Source: Basidiobolus meristosporus CBS 931.73 (Eukaryota; Basidiobolomycota; Basidiobolomycetes; Basidiobolales; Basidiobolaceae). Taken from it: a stretch of DNA of 64,000 bases. The first letter of the stretch is position 1. Each line of letters opens with the position of its first letter. The stretch spans positions 1 to 64,000 of the forward strand of contig MCFE01000053.1 in the NCBI GenBank assembly GCA_002104905.1, given 5' to 3'. Made by a program: the position numbers and the translations under genes. The notes under the pieces were generated by a model, which did no database searches, was not told where the DNA came from, and saw only the letters and a list, made by a program, of their open reading frames with translations. Positions 11,232-23,220 of this stretch are shown here, one piece after another.

Positions 11232-12028
11232 CGATCCAGGACTGAATTGAATATATTTACAGAACGAGTTAAGGCACATCCACCCAGCCATCCTCCGGCT
11301 GTGTTACATGCTCTCCCCTCACCCTCAAACTCAATCAGTTCTAAAATAAGCCGATATAAAAAGCAACAGCATCCGCGCAGGATGATTGGTCGGAAGCAAT
11401 AATAACAAAAGAATTAAACTAAATTAGATTGCCATTCGCAGGCATTCACTGGCATTCACTGATTAGATACCAGCCATTCAACGAGCCATTCAACCAATTT
11501 TCAGATCCTTGTCCTCCTTAACCGGACAGGCATAGTCATGTATCGCTTCTATATGGGTCATAGAATACGAATCGATATCTAATGATATTCCATACGTGAA
11601 AGCCACCTAATCACACAAACCTCACCAAAACTGCCCACTTCGTTCCATGCACGAATCTGCAAGCGGATAATTATTTTCTACATTTGCGAAGCTTAGGGGT
11701 GGCCAAATCGAAAACGGAAGGCATCAGGTAAATCACAATGTAAAACGATCTCGATCCCGAGTCTCACCTGCCCAATAGGCTCCATGGATGAAACCAGAGG
11801 TGAGAGATGGGACTTTGGCTGAGTTTTGGCAAATGGAATCCCAGTGGGTGACTGGCCTAGAAGTCGTGGATATTCCACGAGGTCAGCCCTGGAAGATTTG
11901 GCGATGATATGAACTTTATTTATCGATGAATCATCACCAAACATCTCCATTAATTCTCACTCGCCAATTGATTAGAGTTTCAGCATGTATCCCCCTGATA
12001 CACGCGAGTTCTGGTGTGCGATGTTGTT

Positions 12029-12163
12029 ATGCACCTTCCTAGTGAAAGGCCAAGCCCAACTCGTCAACCACCAAGTCGTATTTGGGTGGTGGCATCGCGA
12101 AAGGAATTCCCGAAATCATTGCGTTTAGTTTAATTGAATTCCTATTTCCTTAGGAAGGTGCAT
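12029..12163. repeat. 135-bp interval bounded by perfect 13-bp inverted repeats
   Basis: ATGCACCTTCCTA at 12029-12041 and its reverse complement at 12151-12163. The spacing and noncoding position would suit a tiny MITE, but no target duplication is evident. Confidence 0.4.
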
Positions 12164-13507
12164 GATTGTCGTAGGCATTTCTGGAAATCCCGTTTCATCC
12201 TGATGTCAAACGTCCAGCAGATGTGGCATCTTGTATCATTTGCTAACCGTTTGATCACTTCCCTTTGTTCTCACTACCCTGTACGATCCGTTTGAAATGC
12301 TTGTCAATAAACATGCATCACGTTCAAGCAATATTTTATTCATGCTGAATACATGTTACACATGAACGAATCAGCTCACCATGTAGATTGCTCGATTCTC
12401 GGCCCTGCCCCCACACATTCATCATATGTTGGCACAGGTTTTTCTTTAGATGGGCTCGTGTGACCACTTTAGCTTAATGTAGCCATGTACCATGTAAAGC
12501 TCCCATTCACAAAGATCCCACAAGCATCTATATGGCCCCTTACACAATGCTTAAACTTGGGCCAATGTATGGCATGCTGCATACGTACTAATTCCATCAT
12601 TGACTTATATGAGGTAGCGCCGTATCTAGACATTTAGGAACAGAATCATGCCCTGAATTCTGCTAATCATCGCCACCACCCACTCATAGGATGCATAGAG
12701 GAAACAGGAGAGTGTTTAATGAGAGTGAGGCACTTATTGCATAATGGAATACGGGCGATGATGTGGGCGACGAGGCATCCTCAATAAACGATGTGATGAA
12801 GGATGACGGTTGTTGGGCTTTCGGGAGAGAATGCTCAATCGTTAGCACCTTGTCATGTCGGATATCAACATCATGGCCACATCTTTGATCGACTTTTACT
12901 ACAGCACCCGTAACTATAGTGGCTGAATAAACCCGCTGTTCTTTATGTATGAGTAGCGGAAGTAGAAATCCCCTGCAAGAGTGTCGCTAATATTCCCCTG
13001 TTTAGAGGGAAGCTTCTATGTTAGCTATCGAGGAGTTAAAGATACCACCGTTTTACCGGAAACGGGTTCAACATGGCGTCTCCGCACTCGATGTTCAGCT
13101 CTCTCACCCACAACAAGGCTCTCTTATCATCAGCGCTACCTGTCAACTCTTGGTGTTTTCACCTTAACAATCCAGTATCATGTCCTTATGTTTGCTTTGA
13201 ACTCAGATTGATGGAGAATCAACCCGCATTGCCTCCAACTCGTACCAGAGGGCAACATTGACTGAGTGTTCAACAATGTTTGCCACCTTGGATACGGTTA
13301 AATAGAGCACAATGAAGTATTCTCATTGCTTCGCTAGTAAACAATTTTCACTCAACCCTTGCCTATACAATCAACCCAATTTATACGTCAATTTGGTCGG
13401 ATTCACACATCAGACACAATAAAATAGGGCAAATCCATAGGAAATTCGCTTTTCATTTGACAATATTATGAGGCCAAAAAGCCGTCAAGGTTGTTAAATA
13501 CATGGGG

Positions 13508-15523
13508 TTAATATTTGTTGATTTTGATGGTGATCTCCTCGCCATTGGATTTTTGGTTGTAGCTCTGATGAGAGGCCTCAGAGGCATTGTAGCTGTAGGT
13601 TCTGCTTTGTTGCTGTTGTCCATAATTGTGACTATACTGGCTAGCATTGCTATTGAAACTTTGTGCGCAGTGGTTGTTGCTGCTGTTGTGGTTTTGGGTA
13701 TTGCTATTGCTGCTGCTAGCATAACGGCTTTCATTACTGCTGATGCTTTGGGCATCGCTACTGTTGCAGCTGTTAGCATATTGCTTCTCTAACTTTTGGG
13801 AGTCGCAGGAGTTTGAGTAAACAGATTGCCCATAGGAATGGCTGCTGCTAGTGTAAGCTTTCTGCTGATGACGTTGCTCGTTAGTGCTCACCTTTTGCGA
13901 ATAGTTTTGTCCAAATTGCGCTTCAGTAGCACCTGCACCCATAGCGGTGGTTGAAGAAATTCCTCCCGAGACGAGATTAATCAATCCATCATAATAATGG
14001 GCACCTGACCACTTTTGATGTTGAAGAGTATCCACGCTGTAGTTGCGCTCCTTGCGCTGGATGCCTTCAACGTAAGCCAACATTCCTCTGGAGGCAAAGT
14101 CACGTGAAAACAGGTCAATGCTCAATGCATCACAATGAAATCCAGCAACAGTGATAAACTGCCAACAGTAGCCACTACGACCCAGATCCCAAATGAATGA
14201 GCCAATCTCACTGTCCGACATTCCACAGGCGTCCCAATTGAAGGATGGTGAGAGGTTGTAGGCAAGCTTGGCATGAGGATACTTCTTATGAACTCCTTCA
14301 GCGAATTGCTTAGCCTCATGCAAGAGAGGTCTTGAAGTTTCCATCCACAAAAGATCGGAATAAGGCGAGTACGCAATTGCACGGGCAACACTACTCTTTA
14401 TGCCACCCAAGTACCTGTAGAAACCTTCGGCGGTACGAGGCTTCTCCCAATCAAACTCAATCTCGAAGCCAAGGGATTTGGCCAAGCGACGAGCATCGGT
14501 GTTGGAAAGGTTTTCCACTCCGCAATACCATTTAGTCAAGATCTTTTCCTTTTCGGCGTGGCAAGACTTCTGGATGGCCATTGCCACAGCTTCAATGTAA
14601 GTCTGAATGTTGGCATCTTCCAACCATTGAGCTTCCATGCGGTTGATTTCGATAGGGTTCATACCGGCAACTCGACACTCCTCCAACACCTCAGCCAATG
14701 GACGAAGATGCTTGCAAGTGGTACCAAGAATGAATGGATGGTCACGTTTGTCAATGGTACTGGTGATATAAGAAGCTGCCTCGGCATCGGTTCTCGAGAT
14801 AATTAGATTCTCGACTCCCATGATATCAAACTGGGCTCGGACAGCAACCAAACGGTTGATATGTTCCGAAACTGGAACCAGCACTTTCCCAGCCATATGG
14901 CCACATTTCTTAGTTCCAGGAGCCTGATCCTCCAGGTGGATACCTGCTGCTCCACGTTCCACAAACATCTTCGCCAGCTTCATGACCGCGGTGATTCCGC
15001 CATGACCCGCATCGGCGTCCGCGATGATTGGACGGAGATAGTCATACTCCTGGGTAGTGGCCCTTAACTTGGCATCCATGTTGATTCGATCCTCACGCTG
15101 CTTTCTATCGTGGAATTGTTGGGCAAGGAATAGCTGATGCACTTTGTTTGGAACAGTGTCCATTGGGTAGTCAGCAAGGTCTGGCCCGGGCTCGTTGGAG
15201 GTAGAAGCAGTGGAGGAGCTTTGCCATCCAGAGACATATACTGTCTCTAGGTATTTGGACATACAGGTCACCTGAACAGGATCCAGAGAGCCAAAGGTAT
15301 GGGATGCGGTGCCATTCTGGAAGTGCTGGTTCACAATCTTCCAAAGTTTTTTGGCCATGGTGTTCGAGGGATATTGGATGTTCAAGGTTCCCCGCTTGGA
15401 AACAATGGATTCAGCAGTGTACGGACGAGTGACATGGGTGAAGCGGGAGTTTCTCCACCAAGCACGCACCTGTTCGCACTCATCAGTGAAAAGCCCGGTT
15501 TCGTCGAAGTTACGAGTATGCAT
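13508..15523 (-). CDS. ICL1: Isocitrate lyase with a Ser/Asn/Gln-rich C-terminal extension
   Basis: Glyoxylate-cycle enzyme cleaving isocitrate to succinate and glyoxylate. Single exon, 671 aa, ATG at 15523. Residues 1-538 are a full isocitrate lyase: substrate/Mg region ([11 protein letters not shown], residues 167-176), catalytic KKCGH at 205-209, and the SPSFNW motif at 425-430. The usual enzyme ends near ATEAQF (residue 537). Here the frame continues about 130 residues, rich in Ser, Asn, Gln and Tyr, and closes with [10 protein letters not shown]. There is no peroxisomal SKL-type end. The tail is in frame without stop, so it is not an annotation artefact unless an unseen intron removes it. 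A TATA box lies 90 bp upstream. Confidence 0.95.
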   Translation of the reverse strand: MHTRNFDETGLFTDECEQVRAWWRNSRFTHVTRPYTAESIVSKRGTLNIQYPSNTMAKKLWKIVNQHFQNGTASHTFGSLDPVQVTCMSKYLETVYVSGWQSSSTASTSNEPGPDLADYPMDTVPNKVHQLFLAQQFHDRKQREDRINMDAKLRATTQEYDYLRPIIADADAGHGGITAVMKLAKMFVERGAAGIHLEDQAPGTKKCGHMAGKVLVPVSEHINRLVAVRAQFDIMGVENLIISRTDAEAASYITSTIDKRDHPFILGTTCKHLRPLAEVLEECRVAGMNPIEINRMEAQWLEDANIQTYIEAVAMAIQKSCHAEKEKILTKWYCGVENLSNTDARRLAKSLGFEIEFDWEKPRTAEGFYRYLGGIKSSVARAIAYSPYSDLLWMETSRPLLHEAKQFAEGVHKKYPHAKLAYNLSPSFNWDACGMSDSEIGSFIWDLGRSGYCWQFITVAGFHCDALSIDLFSRDFASRGMLAYVEGIQRKERNYSVDTLQHQKWSGAHYYDGLINLVSGGISSTTAMGAGATEAQFGQNYSQKVSTNEQRHQQKAYTSSSHSYGQSVYSNSCDSQKLEKQYANSCNSSDAQSISSNESRYASSSNSNTQNHNSSNNHCAQSFNSNASQYSHNYGQQQQSRTYSYNASEASHQSYNQKSNGEEITIKINKY

Positions 15524-17328
15524 GGTTTCTTACGGCACTCCACTGGCACTGTTATCTCAGAAGGAAAGTAAGGCAGAATAACTGTCTCCTGTACTGAGCC
15601 GATGCTGGCTTATTTATACTCTGAGATGAGAAGTTCATCCCGATAGTATACGTAAATGGCGCCTATAGAGTTACATTAGAAAATAAGGGACATCAGACCA
15701 TCATTAATGCATCCCCAAGGCATCCGGATTGGGCTGAGAAGAAAGATTTGACTTAATACGGTCGAGCACACTGGCGAATCCTAGTGGTGGTATTATGGAC
15801 TAGTGGACTAAGCCATCCACCATCCCCTTGGAAACCGGAGTGGATCGAGATCAATACTGTGAAACAGAGATCCAGTTTTCGAAGCCACCTACCAGACACG
15901 TGATCCATTGTTAAGGTGCTGATGTGCTGATGTGGCAAGTACAGATATGATATTTTCCTAACGGCTCAAGAGCATTTAAGCAGCTGAGGAACACGTCGAA
16001 ACCCTCCTGGAGCAGCATCCTCCATCATTTCGAATTATCACCTCATCGGACCCCTTTCAAGCGATCAACAGATATAAAGTGGGAATGACTCAGTCTGTGT
16101 TCTACACGATAATGGGAATAGCTGAACAATTTATGATCATTTGAATGCATTGTATACAGTGATAACAGTGATAAAGTAGATATCTCTATTGCAAATTAAG
16201 AAGGGACCAGGAAGCCAACAAAACATTGGTCCAACAGGATATCAGTGCTAACCCACGAATGGACATTCACTATGAATATCCACGATATTAGTGAAATCTC
16301 GAGAATGACAAGAACCAGCACAATGAACACTTACTAAATAACTTTGTGGCATCTCTACCGGCCGCTCGCATCAGTTCCTTTTTCCCTACAATGGTCGGTT
16401 GTTGAGTTATCGGTATTTGGAGACACTTCTGTAACACCTACCTCCAGGATGAAAGTTTAGATATGCTGTCAAGTTGTACACCTTTCCTTGAATAGCGCAC
16501 CAGGCATCGGTCTCGCTTTTGTGTTTCTTTAGGTCTTCTAGTGTGTATTTTCCAATGCAAGGAACCCCCTATTCCAATCATCATCAGTACGCCATTATTG
16601 AAAAATCCCGATGGAATATTACTGTACTCTCAAGTCGGCACCCGAGTTTTTAAGTTTGGCCCAGTCCAAGGGTGAATGGCCTGGTTCCAGTGCAACTTTC
16701 ACACGTCTGGGTTTCTTTTTGGTCTGTAATGGAGCTACCATCTGGGGCCCATTGGGAAGGGGGAATATGGATGTATCCTTATCCTCTGCTTAACCGCAAT
16801 CAGTCGAGCGAACAGTAAGGCTTGGCGTATCAAAGTTACCTTCTTGTGTAGACAACGAAAACTTAATGCTAGGGGCAGCAAACTCCGAGGAATCCATAAC
16901 TTCACCAACTCACTTCTGTAATACTATCTCTGGAAGTCCCAGCAACCAATATATAGAGGGGTATTCCAATTTATTACTAATCTTCCAGCCCTCCTTACAC
17001 AATGGAAGAGTCACATGAGCCAGGTCGATGTAATTTCTTGATTAGAACAGTAAACCAATCTACGTGACTTCGAACTTGGTCTTAGGAAAAAAAGAAAAAA
17101 ATTCCAAATTGGCGATCGGTCGAAATCTTTTTTTTTCAAATCGGACTTGTGGATTTCGTGCCAAGTGGTTAAAGACAAGAGTAACTGGGTAGTTCCGATT
17201 TGGAGTATCTTTCGAGGTTCCTTATACCTAACAACCTTCCTTTACGAACTTGACTGGAATATCTCCTCCCCATTCAGTACCTTATATCACCGCATAGTTC
17301 ATTTCTGTTTCTCTGATAATATAATAAG
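15524..17328. other. 1.8-kb intergenic region, divergent promoters
   Basis: Lies between the ICL start (minus) and the DRS1 start (plus). Short open frames only, none family-like. No repeat or RNA gene seen. Confidence 0.55.
15611..15618 (-). promoter_or_regulatory. TATA box of isocitrate lyase
   Basis: TATAAATA on the minus strand, about 90 bp before the ATG at 15523. No carbon-source response element was identified with confidence. Confidence 0.6.
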
Positions 17329-19901
17329 ATGGCTGCCGACTTTGTTATGACCATTGATGAGGAGGACGTCGTTCCTCTATTGGACGAAGAGGAGACAATG
17401 GAGACACAAGAAGTAACCCAATTCGTTCAGTACTTGCTTCCTGAAATAGATAAATAACCCATTCTGTGGTGAATATTAGACAACTAAAAAGAAGAATTAC
17501 AAGAAGAAACAAAAGAAAGATGAAGATGCCATTAACCCAGGATTCAGATTCGATTTGGCTGGTGATTCGGTCAACAGCATCATACATACCCTGGATTTTA
17601 CCGCTGCTAAAGCGGCTCTCAAAAAGAGAGACCACGTATGTCGCCTAGCTTCTCGATACTTCCTCTCTTCGTTCTCCAACTAACATATTTTCTCCATACA
17701 GACCGCTAGTTACACGAGTCTAGATGAAAAAATCGCAAACAAGCGTCTTCAAATGAAGAGCAAAAAGAAATCTGCAGAGGAAGCTGAGCCAGAAGGTAAC
17801 CGATATTACGATGATAGAAATAGCCCATCAGATATTAATATGTATTGGCTAAACCCAGATTCCGAAGACGATGGCTTGGATGCTGATAGTTCTTTCTTCA
17901 TGGATGAAGATGACGATGAAGAGGAGGAGGATGTGCAGGAAGAGGACGAGGAGGAGGTAGAAATGGACGAAGAGGAAGATGCCGAAGAAAGCAACGATGA
18001 TGAGGAAGATAGCGAGGAAGAGGAGGAGGAAGAGGAGATCGAAGAAGAGGAGGCTGATGACAGTGAAAGTGAAGACGAATATGAGAAGAGAGTAAGCCAG
18101 AACTATATAGCCTACACAAAGACGGACCTGAATGCTTAACACATTTTGATTAGCGTAAGGCAGCATACTTTGCCGCTCCTGAAGAGACCACAAGTGATGT
18201 GCCCGAATCCTTTGCCGGCATGAATCTATCGAGACCCATCATGAAGGGTCTCAGCAACATCGGGTTTGTCAAGCCCACACCCATCCAGGCAAAGACCATT
18301 CCAATTGCTTTGCTTGGCAAGGATATTTGTGGTGGTGCAGTTACTGGCTCAGGTTAGCAATCCAAGCAAGATCCTCCAATTGAAGGCCGACTAACTTGAA
18401 TTTAGGTAAAACCGGTGCTTTCATCGTCCCTATCCTCGAGCGTCTTCTCTACCGTCCTCGCCAAAATGCCGCCATTCGTGTGCTTATCCTCTGCCCTACT
18501 CGTGAGTTGGCCATCCAGTGTCACAGTGTTGGTACCAAACTCGCACAGTTCACCGATATCGATTTCTGCTTGTGCATTGGTGGGCTTTCGCTCAAAGTCC
18601 AAGAGATGGCCCTCAAGCAGCGCCCTGACGTTGTCATTGCCACTCCAGGTCGTTTGATTGATCACATCCACAACTCCCCCTCCTTTACCTTGGATCAGAT
18701 TGAAATTCTTATTATGGACGAAGCTGACAGAATGCTGGAAGATGGTTTCACAGCCGAATTGACTGAGATCGTCAAAAACTGTCCCAAGTCCAGACAGACC
18801 ATGCTCTTTTCCGCCACCATGACCGACAACGTCGATGAATTGATTAGATTGTCGCTCAACAAGCCAGTCAGATTGATGATTGATTCGCCCAAATCCACAG
18901 CCGATAACTTGATCCAAGAGTTTGTCAGAGTTAGACAGCATCGTGAGGCTGATCGCTCGGCCATGCTTGCATCTCTTTGTAAGAAATACTTCAAAAAGAA
19001 GTGCATCATCTTCTTCAGAAGCAAGGCTTCCGCTCATCAGATGAAGATCATTTTCGGTTTGCTCGGCCTCAGAGCAGCTGAGCTTCACGGTAACTTGACC
19101 CAGGAGCAACGTCTCGAGGCTTTGGAGCAATTCCGTGATGAGAAAGTAGATTACCTTCTGGCTACGGACTTGGCGTCCCGTGGTCTCGATATCAAAGGAA
19201 TCGAGACCGTCATCAATTTCAACATGCCTACCAGCTTTGCGCAATACCAGCATCGTGTTGGTCGTACTGCTCGTGCCGGGCGTAGCGGTAGATCGGTGAC
19301 TCTTGTTGGCGAGGCGGATCGTAAAATGCTTCGCTTGGCTATCAAGCACTCGTCCAAAGAGAAAATCAAGAACCGCGTGTTGGGTCAAGAGTTGGTTCAG
19401 AAGTACAAGGAGAAGATCGACGGCTTGACCGAACAGGTGAAGGAGATCATGAAGGAAGAGAAGGACGAGAAGATGTTCCGCCAAGCGGAAATGGAAGTCA
19501 CCAAAGCTCAAAACCTCATTGATCATGAGAAGGAGATTTACAGCCGCCCAGCAAGAACATGGTTCCAGTCGGAAAAGGAGCGTCAGAAGTCGAAGGATGT
19601 CGCTCTTGCTTCACATAATGCCAAATTCGAGCCCAAGAAGGTTCCCAACAGCAAGAAGAGACGTATGAAGTCTTCCGAAGACGTTCAGGTTGAAAATCAG
19701 CAAAAGAGATCGATCAGGGCAGCCAAGAAGGCGCTGCAACCCAAGAAGATCAACACTGTGATTGAGCGCAACGCCTCTGCAGCAGGCCCAGCAAAGAAGA
19801 AGCAGAAGAAGAACAGATCCTTTGCATCGGACTTGGCTGATGGCAGCAAGCGTAACGCTGGACCCAAACTCACCAGCAAGAACAAGAAAGGAAGAAAATG
19901 A
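17329..19901 (+). CDS. DRS1: DEAD-box RNA helicase DRS1 (DDX27)
   Basis: Nucleolar ATP-dependent RNA helicase for 60S ribosome assembly. Five exons: 17329-17412, 17480-17635, 17702-18091, 18154-18352, 18406-19901, giving about 774 aa. All introns are 53-67 bp GT-AG and keep the frame. N-terminal half: a long acidic stretch (about residues 140-210, many Glu/Asp runs). Helicase core: Q motif GFVKPTPIQ (about 247-255), [27 protein letters not shown], and [11 protein letters not shown]. The C-terminus is Lys-rich, as usual for Drs1 (KKKQKKNRS). The acidic N-terminus plus this core is characteristic of Drs1 rather than other DEAD-box proteins. Convergent with the AP-4 sigma gene, 127 bp apart. Confidence 0.95.
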
Positions 19902-20028
19902 ACGCTTGCGCATTAATCATTAATTCGAATCACCCACTTCCCATCCACTGTTTCTTTTACTTTTCTTAGATAGTGTTATATAGACTTGATACATAATTAT
20001 TAAAAATCAGGACATGATTCAAACATGG

Positions 20029-20926
20029 TTATACAGCAGTGTGATGGCTCCGGGTTAAGCCCTTAACAACCGTATTAGTATGACTGCTCTGTTGTGCCTC
20101 TGAAGCGAACTCTAACCTCTCCAACGCTTCCATTGCAATCAAGACGTCGTGCTTATTGCTGCTCACGATGTTCCCGTTGGCCATCATTTCATTCAGGATC
20201 ATATGGACCTTATCCAATTGGATCACTATGTAACCTGGTGTCAAGGAGGTGAAATATGCACGCTTGTTGAAAGGAAGAGGAAGAGTAAGGGCAAGGGCAG
20301 GAAAAAAGATATATCAAGTTCACGCTGGTTTTTCAAAGGCAAATCGCGTAAACATCAGTGGTCTTGTCGAAGTGAAATCCCCAGTGAACTCACCACTTTG
20401 TCAAAGTAGACATTCAAGATTTCTGTTGGACAGCAGGGCTCAGAAGTTGAATGCAGGGAGGAGATAAAGCAGAGGACCACATACCCACCCAGTTCTGCAC
20501 GAACTCTATCACCTCGAACTCGTTCTAAACGAAGCTAGTCAATATCAGCTGTCTTTCCGCAAAATACCAGGAATCGTAACCACATCTTCAGGCGATATCC
20601 CCAGGATGAAGAAAAGTCCAGCATATCTTCGATAGACTGCAGCAACATTTAGTTGGGCCACCGCGCACTCTGCATTTTACAACATCCTTTTACCAAATTT
20701 GTATTGTTCGTGAAATATGATGGAGCACTAGGGCGTAGATACTATCAGCAATTTGCTCCATAAGGAACGGTGAAGTACTAACTTGACTCTCAGTCCTTGG
20801 TATGATCTTTCGTGCCAACTCAGCCTCAAAAATCGACCGCTGCAAAGGTGACACCCCAATATCAGTGAAGTACTTGGAGAAGCGAGTCCTTCCTTGCTTG
20901 TTGATAATGAGTATAAAGTGTATCAT
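20029..20926 (-). CDS. AP4S1: AP-4 adaptor complex sigma subunit, seven exons with one U12-type intron
   Basis: Small subunit of a heterotetrameric trans-Golgi vesicle adaptor. Minus-strand exons: 20926-20783, 20727-20694, 20636-20584, 20524-20485, 20422-20394, 20324-20313, 20229-20029; 170 aa. The N-terminus IINKQGRTRFSKY and the segment QLDKVHMILNEM resemble sigma-4 more than sigma-1, -2 or -3; spliced exons align without gaps from CSIIFHEQYKFVYRRYAGLF through VEILNVYFDKV and RELDIVIQLDKVH to human AP4S1 as I recall it. Intron 6 (20230-20312) is AT-AC with minor-spliceosome signals and is preceded by a 12-nt exon. Exon 3 may instead end at 20581 (one extra Val). A poorly conserved tail of about 35 residues follows. 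AP-4 is absent from yeast models, so this is an ancestral retention. Confidence 0.85.
20230..20312 (-). other. U12-type AT-AC intron in the AP-4 sigma gene
   Basis: 83 bp. 5' splice site ATATCTTTTTT (one mismatch to the U12 consensus ATATCCTTT), branch motif CTCCTTGAC (one mismatch to TTCCTTRAC) with its A at 20241, 11 nt from the terminal AC at 20230. No GT donor is available in this frame. Removal joins RELD to IVIQLDKVH exactly as in sigma subunits. Confidence 0.88.
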
Positions 20927-21467
20927 TCTGCGATAAATCCTTGGAAAGCAGCATGACCGTCCATTGATCCATAAATGATCAAGATTGGTGCTTAATCAAG
21001 CATAATTAGGTTTTGGTATACATTAGACCATACACGTGAGACGTCATTCCACTGGGTGTCAAATGGCCGTGATTGGAGCAGTGGTTGAATGTTGGGGCAG
21101 GGAATTCTGGGGTGAATAATCCATTCGGCTGGCATTGAGCTCGTTGGGCCCCACAGATTTGCCACACTGAATGTTGCTTAGTACCACGGTTAGCAAGGCA
21201 AGTAAATTCGGCTATGGCGGCGGCATTGGTCAAACATGAGATTTCGCCAAACGGGATAATATTCCAAAGTCGACAATTGAGAGGATAAGTTGGAAAATCA
21301 TCCTAATTCCGCGGGCACGAAGTTGGGGTTTCATTTCCAGGACATTCAATGATTCCTACCATACCCGAAAAAAAATTGGGAGGGGGAATGTGCTATCAAA
21401 TACTCTACCCCAACTTTCTTCCTCTTTAGACTCTGACACTTGGCTTGTTGTTTTGTACCGCATCGTC
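20927..21467. other. Intergenic region between divergent AP-4 sigma and RIP1 genes
   Basis: Promoter region for both neighbours. A 75-aa minus-strand frame is not protein-like. Nothing else seen. Confidence 0.55.
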
Positions 21468-22402
21468 ATGGTTTCTGCTCTTTCGTCCAGACTTGCTTCG
21501 GCTCTTGCCAACCGCACCCCTATCACAGCTCCTTACGCTACTGCTGCCTTCAAGCAGCTCATTAACGCTACCTCCAGCAAGGGCAGTGATCACGTTTCTC
21601 CATCAAGCGAAATTGGCTCCAGCACCACCCGTCGCTCCGATGGTCAAACTTTCTCCAAAACTCCCATCACTGGTAAGTCCTTAGAATGACCCCACAGCCC
21701 ACAAAGAGTTCCGATTGAAACGGATATGCCTGCTTTGATAATTTCGAAAACCGCGGTTCAACTCAGCCTTCTAAATCCCGACTTTTCTTTCCTGTAGCTC
21801 GTTTGAGATTTGGTCAGCAACAACGCATGTCGTCCACATACTCCCGTAACTCCACCGTCATCCCTGACTTCTCTGCCTACAAGAAGGAGAACTCTGGCGA
21901 AGACGCTGGCCGTGCCTTCTCCTACTTCATGGTTGGCACCACCGGACTTGCCACCGCCGTTACCGCCAAGGCTACCGTATACGATTTCCTCACCAATCTT
22001 AGTGCCTCAGCCGATGTCTTGGCTTTGGCCAAGGTTGAGGTTGACTTGAGCAACATCCCTGAGGGTAAGAACGTTGTCGTCAAGTGGCGTGGAAAGCCTG
22101 TGTTCATTCGCCACAGAACCCCCGATGAGATCGCTGAGGCCAACTCCGTTAGCATCTCCGAGCTTAGAGATCCCCAAAACGACGCCGACCGTGTCAAGCA
22201 ACCCGAATGGATGATCATGTTGGGTATCTGCACTCACCTGGGATGTGTACCTATCGGTGAAGCTGGTGACTACGGAGGTTGGTACTGCCCCTGCCACGGT
22301 TCTCACTACGACATCTCCGGTCGTATCAGAAAGGGACCCGCCCCCCTTAACCTTGAGATCCCCGAATACACAATCGAAGGGGACAGCCTCGTCATTGGTT
22401 AA
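21468..22402 (+). CDS. RIP1: Rieske iron-sulfur subunit of cytochrome bc1
   Basis: Complex III electron-transfer subunit of the mitochondrial inner membrane. Two exons, 21468-21672 and 21798-22402, joined across a 125-bp intron (GTAAGT...CTGTAG); 269 aa. The N-terminus is a basic presequence (MVSALSSRLASALANR). One membrane helix follows (YFMVGTTGLATAVTAKATVYDF), then the Rieske fold with CTHLGC and CPCHGSHYD, which bind the 2Fe-2S cluster through two Cys and two His, plus the disulfide cysteines. The C-terminus (EIPEYTIEGDSLVIG) is typical. ATG 21468 is the first in frame. Confidence 0.97.
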
Positions 22403-22779
22403 AGCATGGATTTCCCATTCTCCATTAAACCTCACTCGCAAAATTCATCAATATCTTGACGCACCTTTTGTTAGACCCAACTCTCCACCTATCCTTGTAT
22501 TAGGGAGTTTATATCACTGAATCTTAATACATGCTAACTGTAAGAATTGGTTATTTAACACTTATCCCATCTCAATAAACCCCACTTCCATTAAAGTCCT
22601 ACTGCACACACGCCACATGTACATGTTTCCGCTCGGCCACCATTCGGTGCTGCGTTACAGGTGATAAGCATGTCTTTATTGGTGTCTTGATATATGGCGG
22701 GAGGTTTAGATGGCAATGCGAGTTACATATGTGAGTTTGCGTAGATGGGGTTTATTCAAGTGCGAATGATAGTTGAGCT
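22403..22779. other. Convergent 3' flanks of RIP1 and NDUFA13
   Basis: AATAAA-like signals are present near 22570. No gene seen. Confidence 0.5.
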
Positions 22780-23220
22780 TCAAGCGATGATGATGTTGGG
22801 GGCGATGTAGCGCTTTGTATGGTACACAGACTTTCCTACTTCCCAGCCGGGGACGTCCTTCATGATTGCCGCTTCACGCTCCAGGGCGGCGTTCTGGCGA
22901 CGATAGGCGTCACGATCGTACTCGGCTTGAAGCATGGGAAGCAGGTGTAGGCGGGACCAGATTTTCTCCCGTTTCAGCTCTCTGTAGTGGTGGTTGGTTG
23001 GGAGAGGTTAGTTGAATAGGGGGATAGAGGGGCAGGAAAACAGGCCCACGTACCTTCTCTCCTTGATCCCTTCAAAAACTTGGTAAAAACTGACGCCAGT
23101 GATCACGGCCAAACCTCCGAAGAGGGCCAACCCGGAGGGGCCCTTCTTGGGAATGTGTCGCTTGTATCTAATGGCGGCATAACCACCTTGGGGTGGGAGC
23201 TCTTGTCTGTATGTAGACAT
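22780..23220 (-). CDS. NDUFA13: NADH dehydrogenase subunit NDUFA13 / GRIM-19
   Basis: Accessory subunit of respiratory complex I. Exons 23220-23054 and 22981-22780; 122 aa. The first part, MSTYRQELPPQGGYAAIRYKR, matches the family opening (PPxGGY). It is followed by one membrane helix (LALFGGLAVITGVSFYQVF), and after the 72-bp intron by the charged helical tail REKIWSRLHLLPMLQAEYDR and VPGWEVGKSVYHTKRY. Length fits fungal forms. Its presence shows the organism has canonical complex I, unlike S. cerevisiae. Confidence 0.95.

Larger units (their letters stand above)
11155..13507. other. 2.35-kb region without a recognised gene
   Basis: Upstream of the cyclin gene and downstream of isocitrate lyase. 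Small open frames (for example 11693-11950 minus and 12981-13261 plus) lack start context or family features. The only structure I can support is a 13-bp inverted repeat pair at 12029-12163. Confidence 0.55.

Noticed and set aside
11693-11950. 85-aa minus-strand open frame
   Set aside because: No recognisable features, no promoter or splice context.
18402-19526. 374-aa antisense open frame in DRS1
   Set aside because: Shadow of the helicase coding sequence.
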